Assembly (NCBI GenBank): GCA_028023455.1
Contig: JAQFVV010012422.1
Span: 8,282,337-8,346,336, forward strand
DNA length: 64,000 nucleotides
Direction of reading: 5' to 3'
Source: Epiperipatus broadwayi
Lineage: Eukaryota; Onychophora; Udeonychophora; Euonychophora; Peripatidae
Shown here: positions 23,344-35,962 of the stretch, one piece after another
Numbering within the stretch: position 1 is the stretch's first letter
How the letters are laid out: each line of letters begins with the position of its first letter
Position numbers and translations under genes: made by a program
The notes under the pieces: model-generated
Told to the model about the DNA's origin: nothing
Databases searched by the model: none
What the model saw: only the letters and a program-made list of their open reading frames with translations

Positions 23344-24793
23344 GTAAGAGACGGTTGAAGAATTAATAGCCAAAGTTATATAACTAACTTAATAGTGGTC
23401 CTATGGTGTCTATCTATATATCTAGTAAAGTTGAGCATATAATTGAACTCAGAGATATGCAAGTTAGTGTGTTAACCTAGATTAGGGTATACACTGATGC
23501 TAGATAAGCATTTAATATAAAAGGAGAGAAAACTAGTTTATAATAAGTTTACCTATATGCTCTATGGCACATATCAAAATATTAATAAAGCTAGAAAGTG
23601 GGAATGGGTCATTAATCATGGGCTTCAGTCTCAAAGACTCGGTTGCCCTAAAACCCCTCAACTTGCCACGAATAAGAACATTAGTAGTTCAGGGAGTCAG
23701 ATAAGCATTAATTATGAATAATCTAGGTCCTTGTGCCCTAGTTCCAAAAGTGTGTGCTTTACCTGAACTAAAGTGGATAAGTGTGACCTCTGCCAGCAAC
23801 TCATCAATAATCATGCAGCAAGCAGATAATTGTACATTGCGTACTTTGTAAGAACACATCTGCAACTTATACATATATAACGCAAATACGTAAAATTATA
23901 TTATCGTGTCTAGCGTCTATTTGCATATCTATACAATCCACTTCTCAAATTTAGTATTTCAAATATACTATTTAGGGACTAAATTAATTAGTAACCTAGT
24001 TTAATATTATCACCTGCATCTCAACATATATAAATCTAAGGAGGACAAAGCATATTTGCAGGATAATTACGAATAAAACATTAAAATATGCTTTGAGAAT
24101 ATCTCTGTGGCTAGTTCCTATGATGTACGAGTTACATATATATAAATAGTTATAATTCATAACTAGAATTAAGCAAACTACAATTTTAACTAGAGAACGA
24201 CTGATTATTGTAATATTAATACCCAAAAATTAATCAGTAAAATAATAATATGATCTCGAAACAGCAAGCGATAAAGAAAAATAATAATTCAATTATTCAT
24301 TATATTTATTATAGTGAAGATTTGAAATTATCTTCACAGATTGATAAGCTAAAATTATACTTATAAATACTTGCGCTTTCGAGTCATTTAGCATATTAAA
24401 TACACATAATATTAAAATGATAAAATCATAGAATAAATTGAATAGATTAGGAATAGGCATAAAAGACCGCAAAAAATTTTACATTTAAAATAGATTATTA
24501 GAGTTTTACATTTTAAAAAAGAATTCAAGTTTTACATTTTAAAAGAGAATTCTAGTTTTACAATTAGAATATTTAAACATCAGCATTTAACAGTTTTCTC
24601 TGCAGATTTTAGGAAAGTTGTTTGGGAAAGGCAGATTTAATAAATAGTTAGCTTTTAAAAGAAAGAATCGAAAGTCACAGGTTATAAACAGAGCTCTGAG
24701 AGAAAATTTACCATTCAGTTGTTTTCATTGCAGTTAGTTCTGGAGCACTTGGGAGGATATTAAGTTGACACTTTTGACGATGATTTAAAGTTA

Positions 24794-24874
24794 ATGGAGA
24801 CTTTTTCATGGGCGGCTTTGCTGGTGTATGGCATATTTTATCGGACCGAAGTCTTTTCCATTCTCCAGCGAGAG
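24794..24874 (+). CDS. Candidate first coding exon of an unidentified gene
   Basis: A T-rich acceptor (TTTTCATTGCAG) ends at 24733. The exon 24734-24874 has an ATG at 24794 and 27 codons to a GTGAGG donor at 24875, ending in phase 0. The peptide begins METFSWAALLVYGIFY, a short acidic then hydrophobic N-terminus that could be a signal or membrane segment, and ends ILQRE. The 60 bases before the ATG would be 5' UTR. It follows the promoter-like block at 23.1-23.34 kb in the same orientation. I do not recognise the protein and found no convincing next exon. A longer ORF starting at 24808 is in another frame and looks accidental. Confidence 0.35.
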
Positions 24875-26539
24875 GTGAGGGGTTGCCTAACTTACCCTGT
24901 CATTTTGAGGTTGAAATGAATGTGGATTATGTTTACAATTCACTTACTATATTTATGATCAATCCTGGGGAACAAAACTTTAAGTATTTACATTCTTCTA
25001 ACTCTGACACCTGTTTAATTTTTACAAGCTTGTTTGCATTTGTTTATTTTAGAAAAATATATTTGATAGCCACAACTAGTAGAAAAACCCATTTATTTAT
25101 TTTAGAAAAACATATTTATTGACAACAACTCATTTAGATTTTGTTTTCTTACTTTTTTATCTCTGCAGTTTATTACAATAGCGCTATAAACTTCTGTGAA
25201 TTGTTATTAGCATTTTAGATAAAGTTCAGCTATTGCGTGACCTAATATAAAAGTTGTTTACAAAAATTATAAGTTTCTTTGATGATTAGTGAAAAACAAA
25301 TTTTATGATCATACAGGAAGAATAACAGCAGAAACACTTGTATACATATGCGATTTCAATAATACAAAAAAATTGGCTAAATAATTTAACCTAAAATATT
25401 TCTTAAAGTAAAATATTTCAAAATGAATATACATATCTGTAATATATACATATACTATTAAATTACATGCATACCATTTGCATATTGAAACGGTTGTCTT
25501 CAAGTCCCTCACCGTTTCACCAACCATCCTAATAACCCACTCGTCTGTGCTAAGTTCAAACCTGTTTAATAAGTCTAAATTAAGATTTGTAAGCTAAAAA
25601 TTGCAATCACGGCTATATAAACAGCATTATATACGCACATACGAAAGAACGCTATAAGTGAATAGTATTGCCAGAGTTATAGCGTATAATTTTATCGCGT
25701 AATATTTTTAAACAGTAATAATGTAGCGTCAATTTATTAATTTATTACTTAAATTCGTATGTGGGAATATAATCCACCTATATTGAATATACATATATAG
25801 CATAGTGGCGTGATTAAAATATTTCTTAAATTTTAAGTTTCATTTTTATTATAAACCAATTTTATGTAAAAACACATTGAAAGGGTGATTGATTGCGAAT
25901 GCGCTGACAAGTTTCTTTTTAAAAAGAAAAAAGATTTTTTTTTCTAAAAATAAAAGTATTTTCGGAGAATTAAAAGTTTAGTAAAGTTTTTGCTGTAAAC
26001 AATTGTATCAGTATATGCCACACCTGCCTTAAGTTTCTAAAAAGAAAAGCCAATTTTAAAATAATCTAGCTAATTGATTCTAAATTATTTTGGAGACCTC
26101 GCTAATTAAAAATATGTTTACTGCAGGGATTTTACACATAAATTATAAAATCAGAACAAAATTCCTGACTAATTAAAAATAAAATCTAATATCAGATCAA
26201 ACTGATTAAAATTCGATTTAATTAAAAGTTGATAATCAGAGAAAAGTTATAACACCTAAAAGGAATGTCAGCATGTTTGAAGTCAACCCCTAATTTCATA
26301 AGCAAATTAAAAATTTTGTAATCTTGATGGAGATGAAATTCCAAGGTGTGTGGGCTGATAAGGCGATCATTTAAAAAGGCCATGTAAAGTGGAGGAGCCA
26401 TCTTAGATCTTTACTTTTTGAAACCTTGACAGCTTGAATGCTACCTCTGTGAAGTTTTGCCCTCTTTGATCATCGTTAAGCTTTGGAATCCAGCGTGTAT
26501 CCTGAACCAAAAGCAACCGAGAACATTTTGACATCCAGT
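24875..26539. other. Gene-free stretch
   Basis: AT-rich. A GCCATCTT (YY1-like) site near 26398 precedes the GC-richer patch that follows. No exon is recognised. Confidence 0.4.
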
Positions 26540-26761
26540 TAAGACAATAATTTTTATATCTGTGCGAGAGAAAATGTCGGGCTAAAACAGGCAGCCTTGG
26601 CTAAGCTCCAGAGTGAAGGCGACGGGCCTTTACTTCCATCCAAAAACCACCATCACCAGTATGCCGCCATAACAGCTCCGCTCTAACCGTGGGAAGAAGA
26701 TGATGCCGCAAGCCGCCACAAAGACTCCCGTAACTCCAGCTCAAGTACTACAAGATGACCG
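26540..26761 (+). other. GC-rich island, candidate exon
   Basis: About 220 bp of near 50 percent GC in a background near 27 percent. It ends at a GTAACC donor-like site (26762). Two ATGs at 26700 and 26703 open 20 codons (MMPQAATKTPVTPAQVLQDD) up to that donor. The composition suggests an exon, a 5' UTR or an element leader. No domain is recognised and the donor is weak. Confidence 0.25.
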
Positions 26762-27019
26762 GTAACCTCACCATTTCTAACTGCAGTTCAATATATTAAT
26801 TTTCCTTTAAGTCTAGACTTATAAAATGTATTTTAATTCTAAAATCTTGAATTCAAGTAAATTGCTAAATGTAAAATTTTATTCTTAAATTTAATTATAT
26901 AATTCTGACCTACTTTCTAATGTTTCCTAACTAAATAATTTTATTTTCAATTTTCTCACTGCAGTTGTGACTATGGTTTCTTTATTTTTTTTTATTTTAA
27001 AATATAAATTATATGCTAA

Positions 27020-27126
27020 TGCCTCGAAACAGCGGGCATTCAATATTAATAATAAAGAGAAGAGAGAATGACCCCTCTTCATTTAATAATTATTTATCGT
27101 AGCTTAATGCACGCTGTTTCGAAACC
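27020..27126. repeat. Foldback element, about 107 bp
   Basis: TGCCTCGAAACAGCGGGCAT at 27020 is inverted as AATGCACGCTGTTTCGAAAC at 27106-27125, with about 65 bp between. The motif CTCGAAACAGC also occurs once at about 24255. Confidence 0.6.
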
Positions 27127-29745
27127 CTCTTAAATAACTGTTAAGAATTGGCTATGTGCTGATTATTATTTTGACCTTGATTATTTAATTATGTGTTTGC
27201 AATTTTAAAATGGGAATCTTGTTTTAACCCAAAGTAAATTTCAATTTAATTTTCACTAAGCAATATCCAAGCCTTGAATAAGTATATTTGTTATTTATTT
27301 CATTTTGTAAAAGCCCTCCAAATATACTTTTCCCCTTTTTCTTTTTTATTAATCGCGTAATCAAATGTGTTATTTGAGATTGAAACTAGAAAGCAAAGAA
27401 TATTTAAAGGTACGCCCACGTATAGCATATGATATTAAAAATGCTATATTAGAGTTGGCGCTAATGATTCCACTGATTAGCTATCGTTCTCGTGGCTAAA
27501 TATTAAATTTATTTCAACTCTTTTGCTTGGCGGATGTGATAATTTTCTTATACATTTAAACTTTCTCGTTATGTTGCATTTTTCTTTAAGATGGGACTCG
27601 GAATGGCCATCCCTCTTACACTCCTTGGGTCGCACACGAATAAGACCTGACGTCAAATTCCAGGCAATAGTGTTAGCTACCCCAACCCTCTTTAGCAGCA
27701 TGGTGATCGGTCATAGGGCTCCGGTGTTGATCACAAAACCCTAAATATTAATCCATCCGCAGAGCAACATTTAGTATAACTGTTTACCAGCGCTATAGTG
27801 CATTGGTTCTTTCGGTTGCCAACTCTTCCTCCCTTAAATTAAGTTTCAGCCATTGTCTGACATATTCAAGAGCTAGTTTCGGTCTCATGTACAATAGTTT
27901 GAAATAATATTATAGATAAATTTGACTTTAAATGTTTCACATATGTGTGAAAACAAGGCTTCGTCTGATTGCTTAGCTGAAAACCATGGAATAAGAGGGA
28001 TTAGCATAATCTGCCCCATAGCTACAATGCAGTGACTGATCAATAAGATAATAAAGCAAATGATGAAAACAATATTTAACTTCATCAAATAAAATAACAA
28101 ATGTAAAATAATTTTAATTGTAAGGAGAGAAGGTTAAAGTGCTCTCCAAAATGTTAGATGCTACGCGCATTTTAATTGTAAAATGCAAGAATAATATAGA
28201 TAAAATCATCAAATTTAATCTGCAAAAATAAACATACAATTTAATAAATTACTCTGATCTCGATCTTATTTATTTCAATCCAATTCAAAGTTCTCTATAT
28301 TACATATGTGATTTCCGACGCATTAATTAGTTTTAAATATATACAGTTAATAAATTCCATTTTTTTTGTTATGAGTCTCATTGCTTCTCCGTGACCTATG
28401 TCGGCCGTGTGGAAAGAGGTATACTACGTGTAAGTTCAAGGTGGTCATTCGTAGGGTCTTGAGTCTTGGAATCCTGGCTTACGAGTTGAAGTGCGGTCGG
28501 ACTCGGGAGGTGACAGTCCTAGTCTGGTCAGCTTCGGTCTCTTTTGCTTGGAGTCTGAATTCTGTTACGTGAATGTACAAACTTGACTGTTACAATATAT
28601 ATACATGATTCTGATTATATAGTAATCTAATGTTATTTAAATGGGTACTCTTAGAGGGTTTAAACCTGGCAATTGATAGGTGTGGGTGTAAAATACATTG
28701 AACAGGCAGATGGATAAATCTGACTGTTTCAATATATACATATATATTGTGACAGTCAGATGATGTATGTTGGTTTAACCCAGTTTGAATACTAGGCGAA
28801 AGTATCTCGAGGCCACCCATATGCGAAATATTAAATCAAGAATACTATGATCTCTGCCCTATTCGCCTATTCTCGAGCTAACTATGAACCAACAACATTA
28901 TCTGAGACATGCATAAACTATTTTCTCATTCAGCTCAACTTAGCATCAGGGTAGAGACATGGACGGGAACACCTACAGAGTTAAATAGTTAAATGTGTGT
29001 AAAAGTACTATGAAATATGTGTTTTGCGTGCCTGGATCATTGGAAAAATAAAATAAAGCATTAAAATAAAATTAGAAAATGGAAGCTTTTTAGTTAAATA
29101 AGATATTTAATTAATGATTTTAAAATATTAATAATGATTTAATGGCCTCCGCTATTTCCCTGAATTAATGGAAAACTAATTAGACAATAAAAATAGATTC
29201 AACGATATAATATTTTTGCGGTCTAAGTCTTTTCTTCCCAATTTTAATAAAATTGTCAACTCGAACCCCCTTGATAAAGTACAATAATAAAAATCTTTAA
29301 AAAGCATTTTCTAATTGCTTTGCGCTAAAAACAGACAGTTTAAAAATTATTTAAGATGTATATAGCTAAATCAGATATACGGAATAAGCTAATGGCAGAC
29401 AAAAGAGGCATTATTGAGGAAATCAAGTTGGCAAACAAAGGAAACTTACTCATATTTAATTTACAAACATTAAAGAAAATTGGAAAGATATTTTAATGAA
29501 AAATTGACTTTTAACCTACACCGCAATGGAATATGCAATATTTATACATGTTAGTAATGAAGAATAGCAAAGGAAAAAGGGTTAAATATATATAGATAGA
29601 TGATCACACATATATATATATCTAAGACTAGTCTAGTAAAAATGGTTACATAACAAATATAATTAAATACAACATTTCAGAAATATAATTCAATGAAGCA
29701 ATTAAGAAAGGTATGAACAAAAAAGGGTAGAAAGTAAATAGTTCA
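27127..29745. other. Unassigned region with scattered GC-richer patches
   Basis: Patches at 27590-27740 (includes a CRE, TGACGTCA, at about 27648), 28381-28560 and 28760-28980 have clearly higher GC than the rest. Each holds open frames of 60-75 codons, on both strands in the first case, with no recognisable motif and no consistent splice signals. They may be decayed element sequence or exons of an unknown gene. Confidence 0.35.
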
Positions 29746-29991
29746 ATGGAGGAGAGATACGATTACCATCCTGGTTCCTTGGTCATGTTCCCTTGGCGTG
29801 TGTGGCTTGATCTGTCCATTGATAGGTATTTGCCTGGACAAGAAAAGTGGAAATACGTAGCATGCTTTCACGAAAAGTCCTACAGACATGGCACAGAGTT
29901 CAGACTAATATTGGGTGGATACTACAGCATTTTGATGATATTTAGGACCTCAGCAGCAGGCAAAGCTTTGCCTAACCGCCTAGCATGGTAG
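29746..29991 (+). other. 81-codon open frame of unknown nature
   Basis: An ATG-to-TAG frame at roughly 45 percent GC stands out from AT-rich flanks. The peptide is rich in aromatic residues (W-R-V-W-L-D, K-W-K-Y-V-A) and ends ALPNRLAW. There are no domain motifs and no clear splice sites. It may be a piece of an old element. I assign no function. Confidence 0.2.
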
Positions 29992-30329
29992 AATCCATTA
30001 AATTCATACGCCTTTTAGCTTGTAGCATGTTCAAACTTCTCCGTGATTTCGAAAACAACAGTTAAATACCTTTTTTGAGCAAAATGGAAACAAGAAGCAA
30101 AATCTGGGAGGTTCAAAGCACAGGAAAAACCTCAATGAATTCTCTAGAGAGAAATCTCAGCAAGCAAAAGCAAAATCTGACAAAAGCAAGCACAAGAAAA
30201 AAGCCTCCAAAAAAATCTAAATGAAATCTCCAAAAGAAAAATCTGAAAAGCCAAGTCTTTTGTTTTTTCTCCTATTTATACATTTTTTGTAAGCTACCTT
30301 CTATTGTTTTGCCTATGATCTTAGTTCTT

Positions 30330-30528
30330 GATAAGCCCTCCCCCCATATTCCTTTGTTTCAAGGTAACATTTTCTAAAAATAACTTTTACTCTTTTATTC
30401 TAAATTTCTTTCTTTAAACTTTGAATTTTATTAATTAAAAAAGAAAGAGAAGGCCATCTTTAATTTGCCTTGAATGGGCTAACTAATTACAAACATACAT
30501 TCTTTTAGAAAATGTTGGAGGGCTTATC
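30330..30528. repeat. Foldback element with 26-bp split inverted ends
   Basis: The right end TTTTAGAAAATGTTGGAGGG (30503-30522, continuing CTTATC) is the complement of GATAAGCCCTCC (30330-30341) plus AACATTTTCTAAAA (30367-30380). A 25-bp insertion interrupts the left arm. It encloses about 120 bp of A/T-rich sequence. Confidence 0.6.
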
Positions 30529-31018
30529 TCAAAATAAAAATCATATGCCATATTTTAACAAGATTTTAAAAAGAAAAATATATTATTATTCCTTTTAATA
30601 AAATAAGCATTTTTATTTCAGCAGAATTTTGCATTAACTCATATATATACGCTTGACGTATATATATATGTTTGACTAATAGATTTTACAAGTAATTTTT
30701 ATTAACAGAAATTTAATCTTGAAATGGAACTTATTTAAAATGAAATAGTTAAATGCAAATACAAATTATATAAACGTAGTTAATTTTAGCTTTAATGCAA
30801 AACCCTGCTGATATTGGACTATAAACTTAATTCAGGCCTACAATACTAATTAAGTTTATAGGAGGCTGTGAAGCATGGATCGGACTTCAGATCCATTGCT
30901 TCAATATGTTGTTATGAAGACTTTCATGGGTTGCATATATAAAAGACATTTTGCGGGTTCATCCGTGTTAAAATATTTTAAATATTGATATATTGACATT
31001 TTGACTTGGTCACACAAG
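30529..31018. other. Gene-free stretch with two small hairpins
   Basis: Two hairpins are visible: ACTATAAACTTAATT against AATTAAGTTTATAG (about 30819-30863), and GAAGCATGGATC against GATCCATTGCTTC (about 30869-30901). No coding content. Confidence 0.45.
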
Positions 31019-31094
31019 TCATACACTGGGTGATAAAAGATAGAAAGACAGTTGTAGAGGAGCTACAATAACTAATTTGAAAAAAATGTTAAGG

Positions 31095-31601
31095 TTCCAC
31101 CAAAAGCATCTTCTTTTCAAATAGGAGGAGTTTGCATGTATCATCTTGCTTATTGATACAATCTGGCCTTTTAAGTATCTCAATGGTTTTTCTAAATTTT
31201 GCACTGGTATAGATTATCACATCTGGATATGATCCTGGTACTAGAAAAATCAATTTTATGACCTGAATCTATAGTATGGAGTGAGAGTGCTGATGATGAT
31301 GAGTGTTGTTTAACTGCATTAGCATGCTCATCTCTCCTAACATTAATGTGATGATTACTTATGCCTATATAAGCTTTACAATTTTCACATGAGATTTGAT
31401 AAACACTATGAGATTCAAGAGGGATTGAATCCTTAGGCTTGGTTATTATATTACTGATCTTTTGATGAGTAGAAAATGCTGTATTTATATTATAGCATTT
31501 TAATATATGTCCAATACTGTCTGTAGTTCCTTTTATATATGGAACACAAATCCTAATAGATGATTTATCATCTAACATGGATGAACCTGCTATATATATA
31601 T
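31095..31601 (-). pseudogene. Penelope-like element relic, GIY-YIG endonuclease region (minus strand)
   Basis: From 31601 downward one frame is open to a stop at 31192. It shows IRICVPYIKGT, then VYQISCENCKAYIGISN, a downstream N-V-R-R-D-E-H block and a D-S-G-H. The V-Y-x-I-x-C, C-x-x-Y-I-G and R-x-x-x-H set is the GIY-YIG nuclease attached to Penelope-like reverse transcriptases. The continuation K-T-I-E-I-L-K-R-P-D-C-I-N-K lies in another frame (31195-31150), so one frameshift and a stop break the tail. The reverse transcriptase that should precede it is absent: the sequence stops at the TA tract where the gypsy element begins. Confidence 0.75.
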
Positions 31602-32591
31602 TGTGCCCTTTTGTATGGGTCTCTATACAATTGTTATATCAATTTGTTAAAAAAAATTTTAAATTTAAGATATATTATAGCTATATGATGTTGATTTTAT
31701 TTATAATAATCTTTCAAAAGTTTAACTAAAGTAAACTATGAATATTTGATATGTGAAGTTGTGCTAATATTTGAGAGAGACGTTTCGATAAAAAAAAATG
31801 ATAATATTATATGGTTGGGAAAACTGGCCATGATCAATACTGCATTAATAAGTTTTGTAAATAAATGTTTGAAGCTAAAAGTTTTAAAAAAAGACAAGTT
31901 AAAATTAAATGCATATGTATTTATTGTTGATAAAGATTAATATTTAGTAAGTGAATATAAATATTTTTGTTATTAAAAGTATATAATAGAAGATTAATAT
32001 TTGATTTTATAATATCGAATTATTATTTTAAAGTTGTTATAGTATATTATTTGTTTTAAAAAAATATTTATTTTATAAAATTGAATTGTTAGTTTATTTT
32101 TAGATAATTACAAGCGTTTATATCTGTGTTGTAAATCAGGTGACAGATAGACATATGTACACATATGCTTGTAAGTTTTTTTTTTTTTAGTAAAGTTGCA
32201 AAACTGTTTTAAAATTCTATTATAAAATTTATAAATATTATATTGGCTATCACGAGATAAAAATAAAAATAATTAGCGTGAAATATTAAATCTGATTTTC
32301 AAAATACTGTTTAAAAAAAAAAATATATAATGAATAAAAATAGACTTAGTTTGTTTAGAAAAATAGTCTTATAAAAGTTAAAAGTGAAATAAAGTAAAAC
32401 ATATCTTTTTAAAAAATGTTTAATGGATTTAAATAAATGATAAAAATTAATTTAAGAATTAAGTAATGTAATAAATAATAAATATTAAATAAGTCATTAT
32501 TTATTTTTAATTTCGTATTGTTGGTAAGATATGTAAATAGGCTAGCAAGGTGATTGTTTAATTTACCAATCAAGTGGGTAATTTCTTCCGG

Positions 32592-32620
32592 TATAAAAAC
32601 CGAGATTCAATTGTTCAGAG
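32592..32620 (+). promoter_or_regulatory. LTR core promoter (TATA plus initiator-like site)
   Basis: TATAAAA at 32592-32598 sits in a locally GC-richer context (CCGG before, ACCGAG after). TTCAGAG follows with its A at 32617, 25 bases downstream. It is conserved unchanged in the 3' LTR (TATAAAA at 44089-44095). It is the best transcription-start candidate in the LTR; not tested. Confidence 0.5.
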
Positions 32621-35033
32621 GGTGATTGTAATTTCTTTTAAGTGAAGTGTGCTATTAAATATAGCTAAGTAAAAAATTATAGACGCTCTCGTAATAGTTT
32701 CTTAATTTATAAGAGAGTAGTTTTAAATAATTTTATAAAAAGTTTACCGTTTAATATGCAGTGCTAATTTATTTATAGTTCCCTATTGATCGTCTCTATC
32801 AAGGCTCAATTTTACTATCAAATAATCATGAAAATATCGTATAATGATAAAATATGTTGGAAACCTTATATTACAAATATAGTGAACGCTGGATTAACTA
32901 AGAGAATTACTAGTTGGATAAAAATAATATATTGGACATTATATGAATTTAAAAGTTGATTATAATTAATTTTTTTATAAACAAATATTTTAAAGAAAGA
33001 TAAATACTTCTTTATGAAGAAAGTATTTTTTAAAATTATATATTTTAATATATCTTTTGGTAAAGATATGGAAGTTAATAATAATTGCAGAAATACTTGC
33101 CTTATTAAGTCTTTATTGTTTAAAAGACTAGATTTCGATAATTTTAAAAGGCAGATAAATCGGAAATTTAATTGGTAAACAAATACCTGTAAAAAAAAAA
33201 ATATTATATAGTAAAGTCTGGACGCTGGTCGTACAGAAGAATTTGGAGATTGATTTTACCTAAATATTTGTTAAAGAATGCGCAAATAAGTATACGTGGA
33301 TATCCAAGTCAATTTTTATAAAACTTAGATTAAACATTTAAATATTGATTAATCCTAGGAAGATAATAACTTTTAAATAAATCCGGATCCTATAAACTGT
33401 TTTAATTATTATTTTGTTTCTTTATGGTGGAACTTATTTTATCTTATTTTTTTTTTAAAAAAAAAACGTTTTCCATTTATTTCATAAAAACTGTTTAAAC
33501 ATGTGATGTACCGGAAAAAGGAAGTGGTGTTGGTAAAATGTTGTGCCTAGGAAAAAAGAACAATTGTGGGTGGAAAGAAGACACCGTTGGATTTTATGTA
33601 ACATATTTTGTTTTCTTAACTAACATAGATATTTAATTATTTATTGATCTATTAAAGATAAGAGAGGTACATTTTAAAAGTAATTACACATTAATATAAC
33701 ACTTAATTTCATAAAGTTTATTTTTTATATATAATTTTATAACACGTAATATTTTAAGAATAATTGTTGAGTATAAATGTGATATTATTTTTGTAAAACT
33801 ATAATCCTGGAGGACATCGTTTTGGCTGATTATAAATTGGAGTATCATTTATGGTAATAATTATATAATATTAATAATTTAATGTATTTTGCTTTGTTTT
33901 CTTTAGATAAACCAAATATTATTTGATTGTTGAGTGAATGTATAAATATTTAAAGAACATACACGCATAATATTATCAATAATAGTTTTATTTTAATATG
34001 CATACTTTATTTTACAATATAAATTTATTACAATGTAATAAGAGTTATCCAGAAATAATTATATGATTCTTTTATGAATACACTCTAATGTTTTCTGTTA
34101 CAATATTAGGAATTTGATTTATTATATTAGTATGAGTCATTTATATTTATTTTCAAGTTAGTAAGAAGTAAAAAAAAATATTTTTTTATTTTTTATTAGA
34201 CAAGTTAAATTAATTTTATATAGAAAGTTATATTTTGTTTGAAGGGTTTATCAGATATAGATGATGAGATATAATAGAGTTTGGATAGTCTTTTTTTTTA
34301 AAAAATTGGTAAGCTGATACTGAAGTTAAATAAGATTAGAATGATATTTGAAGATAGGGTTTTATTAAGAGGGAATAGGAATAACAAGTAGAGAAGAATA
34401 ATAGTTTAGATGGAAAAGAATCATAGAATTTTATTTTAATATAATAACTTTATAAATTGGTAATTTATAAATAAAAATTTCGTCTTCACAAAATTGTTGA
34501 ATAATTTTAAAAAATATTTTTAAGAAAAGAACATATATGTATTGCATATTTTGGTAAGACATATATTATGAAATTACATCAGAATGAAGTAAATAGTTAT
34601 GTAATCAATAAAAGTCACATAATATTACAAAATTATATCAATCTATACATTAGTTGATATTTAGTTAATGCTAATAATAAATGTAATACATAATAGTTAC
34701 ATTATAATAGAAATAGCTAGAATACTTAAACGGAGTAGCATTTTAATTATTAAAGTTTGATTATTTTTCATATGCTACATAAGTGATATTTTACATAAAA
34801 GCCTTCTATTGTACTAAGTGATTATAAATGATATCTAGTAAAATATAAGTTCATAGACTCAATTACATGTTACTAATAAAACATTTAAGAAATGTATGGA
34901 TTATTTATTTTGGATTATAGAAATAACAACAATGTAAGAATCTTGTATTATTATTATTTTTCTTATTTTTATTTTCTTGATTTCCACTTATAATGTAAAT
35001 AATGTATATAAGTTGTTTATTAAAGTTGATGTA

Positions 35034-35068
35034 AATAAATTTGTTTAAGTTGTTTTAAAAGTGTGTCG
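35034..35068 (+). terminator. Candidate LTR polyadenylation signal
   Basis: AATAAA at 35034-35039 is followed about 20 bases later by a GTGTGTC downstream element, the usual layout for cleavage between them. It is identical in the 3' LTR (AATAAA at 46540-46545). If used, R would span about 2.4 kb. AATAAA is common in this AT-rich LTR, so the choice is tentative. Confidence 0.35.
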
Positions 35069-35962
35069 AATTCATTATTTTGCACCACAGCATTTGACAA
35101 CAGATAATTTGAATAAAACATAATATTTGCACAATATGAATTAAATTATTATTATTATTTTTTTAAAAAAAAGAAATATAGTATTTTCTTAATATAATTT
35201 TATAAAAATTCATTAACATTAACATATTATGTTATAATGGTCATGAAATAATTATAATACACAATATAAGAGTATAATATTATTTATTGCCACATATTAT
35301 TAGATTATAAGATTTTATTATATTCTTAATTAAGATACTATATGAAGATGAAAGACATGTAGATGATTTACTTGTTTTCTTAATGATTAGTAGTATAATA
35401 AAATAGATAAGGTTAACTTATACACTAGAGATTATTATTATTAGTTATTTATTATTATTATAAGTTAGGTGTAGTTAGGTCTGATATTAAATCCCTTATC
35501 ATGCCTATCTGCAAGAAGTATTATTACTTTAAGATAATTAAAAGAACCTGAGATTATTTAGTTATATTTCTTTGATAAAAGATTGAGATTTATTTATTAC
35601 TATTATTGAAGTTAGTTAATTTTCATAAAAGACATAGGAGTGCTATAGATGTATTAGTGAGATAATAAAGAGGTAATAGTATTCTTATGCCATTGAGATA
35701 ATGTCTTAGAAGACATAGGCTCAATGTAAATTCATATTACCACTTGTAACTTCACTTCATAGTCTCATGATTTAATAAATACTTATTTAATTAGTACATG
35801 ATATTGAACTATATTAATTTTCTGTTAGTTGTACTAAATCTGATAAGATATAGTATTATAAAAATATATTAATAATAGTTATACATATTTTAGTCGAGCA
35901 TAACAATTTAATTGAGCTAGTCATATTTTAAGTTATATTATATTTCTGGAAGTGAGGGTACA

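Larger units (their letters stand above)
31602..35962 (+). repeat. 5' LTR, 4,361 bp
   Basis: It starts TGTGCCCTTTTGTATGGGTC and ends GGAAGTGAGGGTACA. It is extremely AT-rich and carries no long open frame; the longest, at 31746-31940 (64 codons), has no recognisable product. A TATA box near position 990 of the LTR suggests a U3 of about 1 kb with R and U5 taking up the remaining 3.3 kb. Typical animal gypsy LTRs are a few hundred bp to about 2 kb. Confidence 0.95.

Noticed and set aside
24808-25122. 104-codon frame on the + strand
   Set aside because: It overlaps the better supported candidate exon in another frame, and its sequence after 24880 is AT-rich low-information text.
27477-27744. 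Overlapping frames of about 73 codons on both strands
   Set aside because: Open frames on both strands follow from locally higher GC. Neither shows a domain, and a real gene cannot be chosen.
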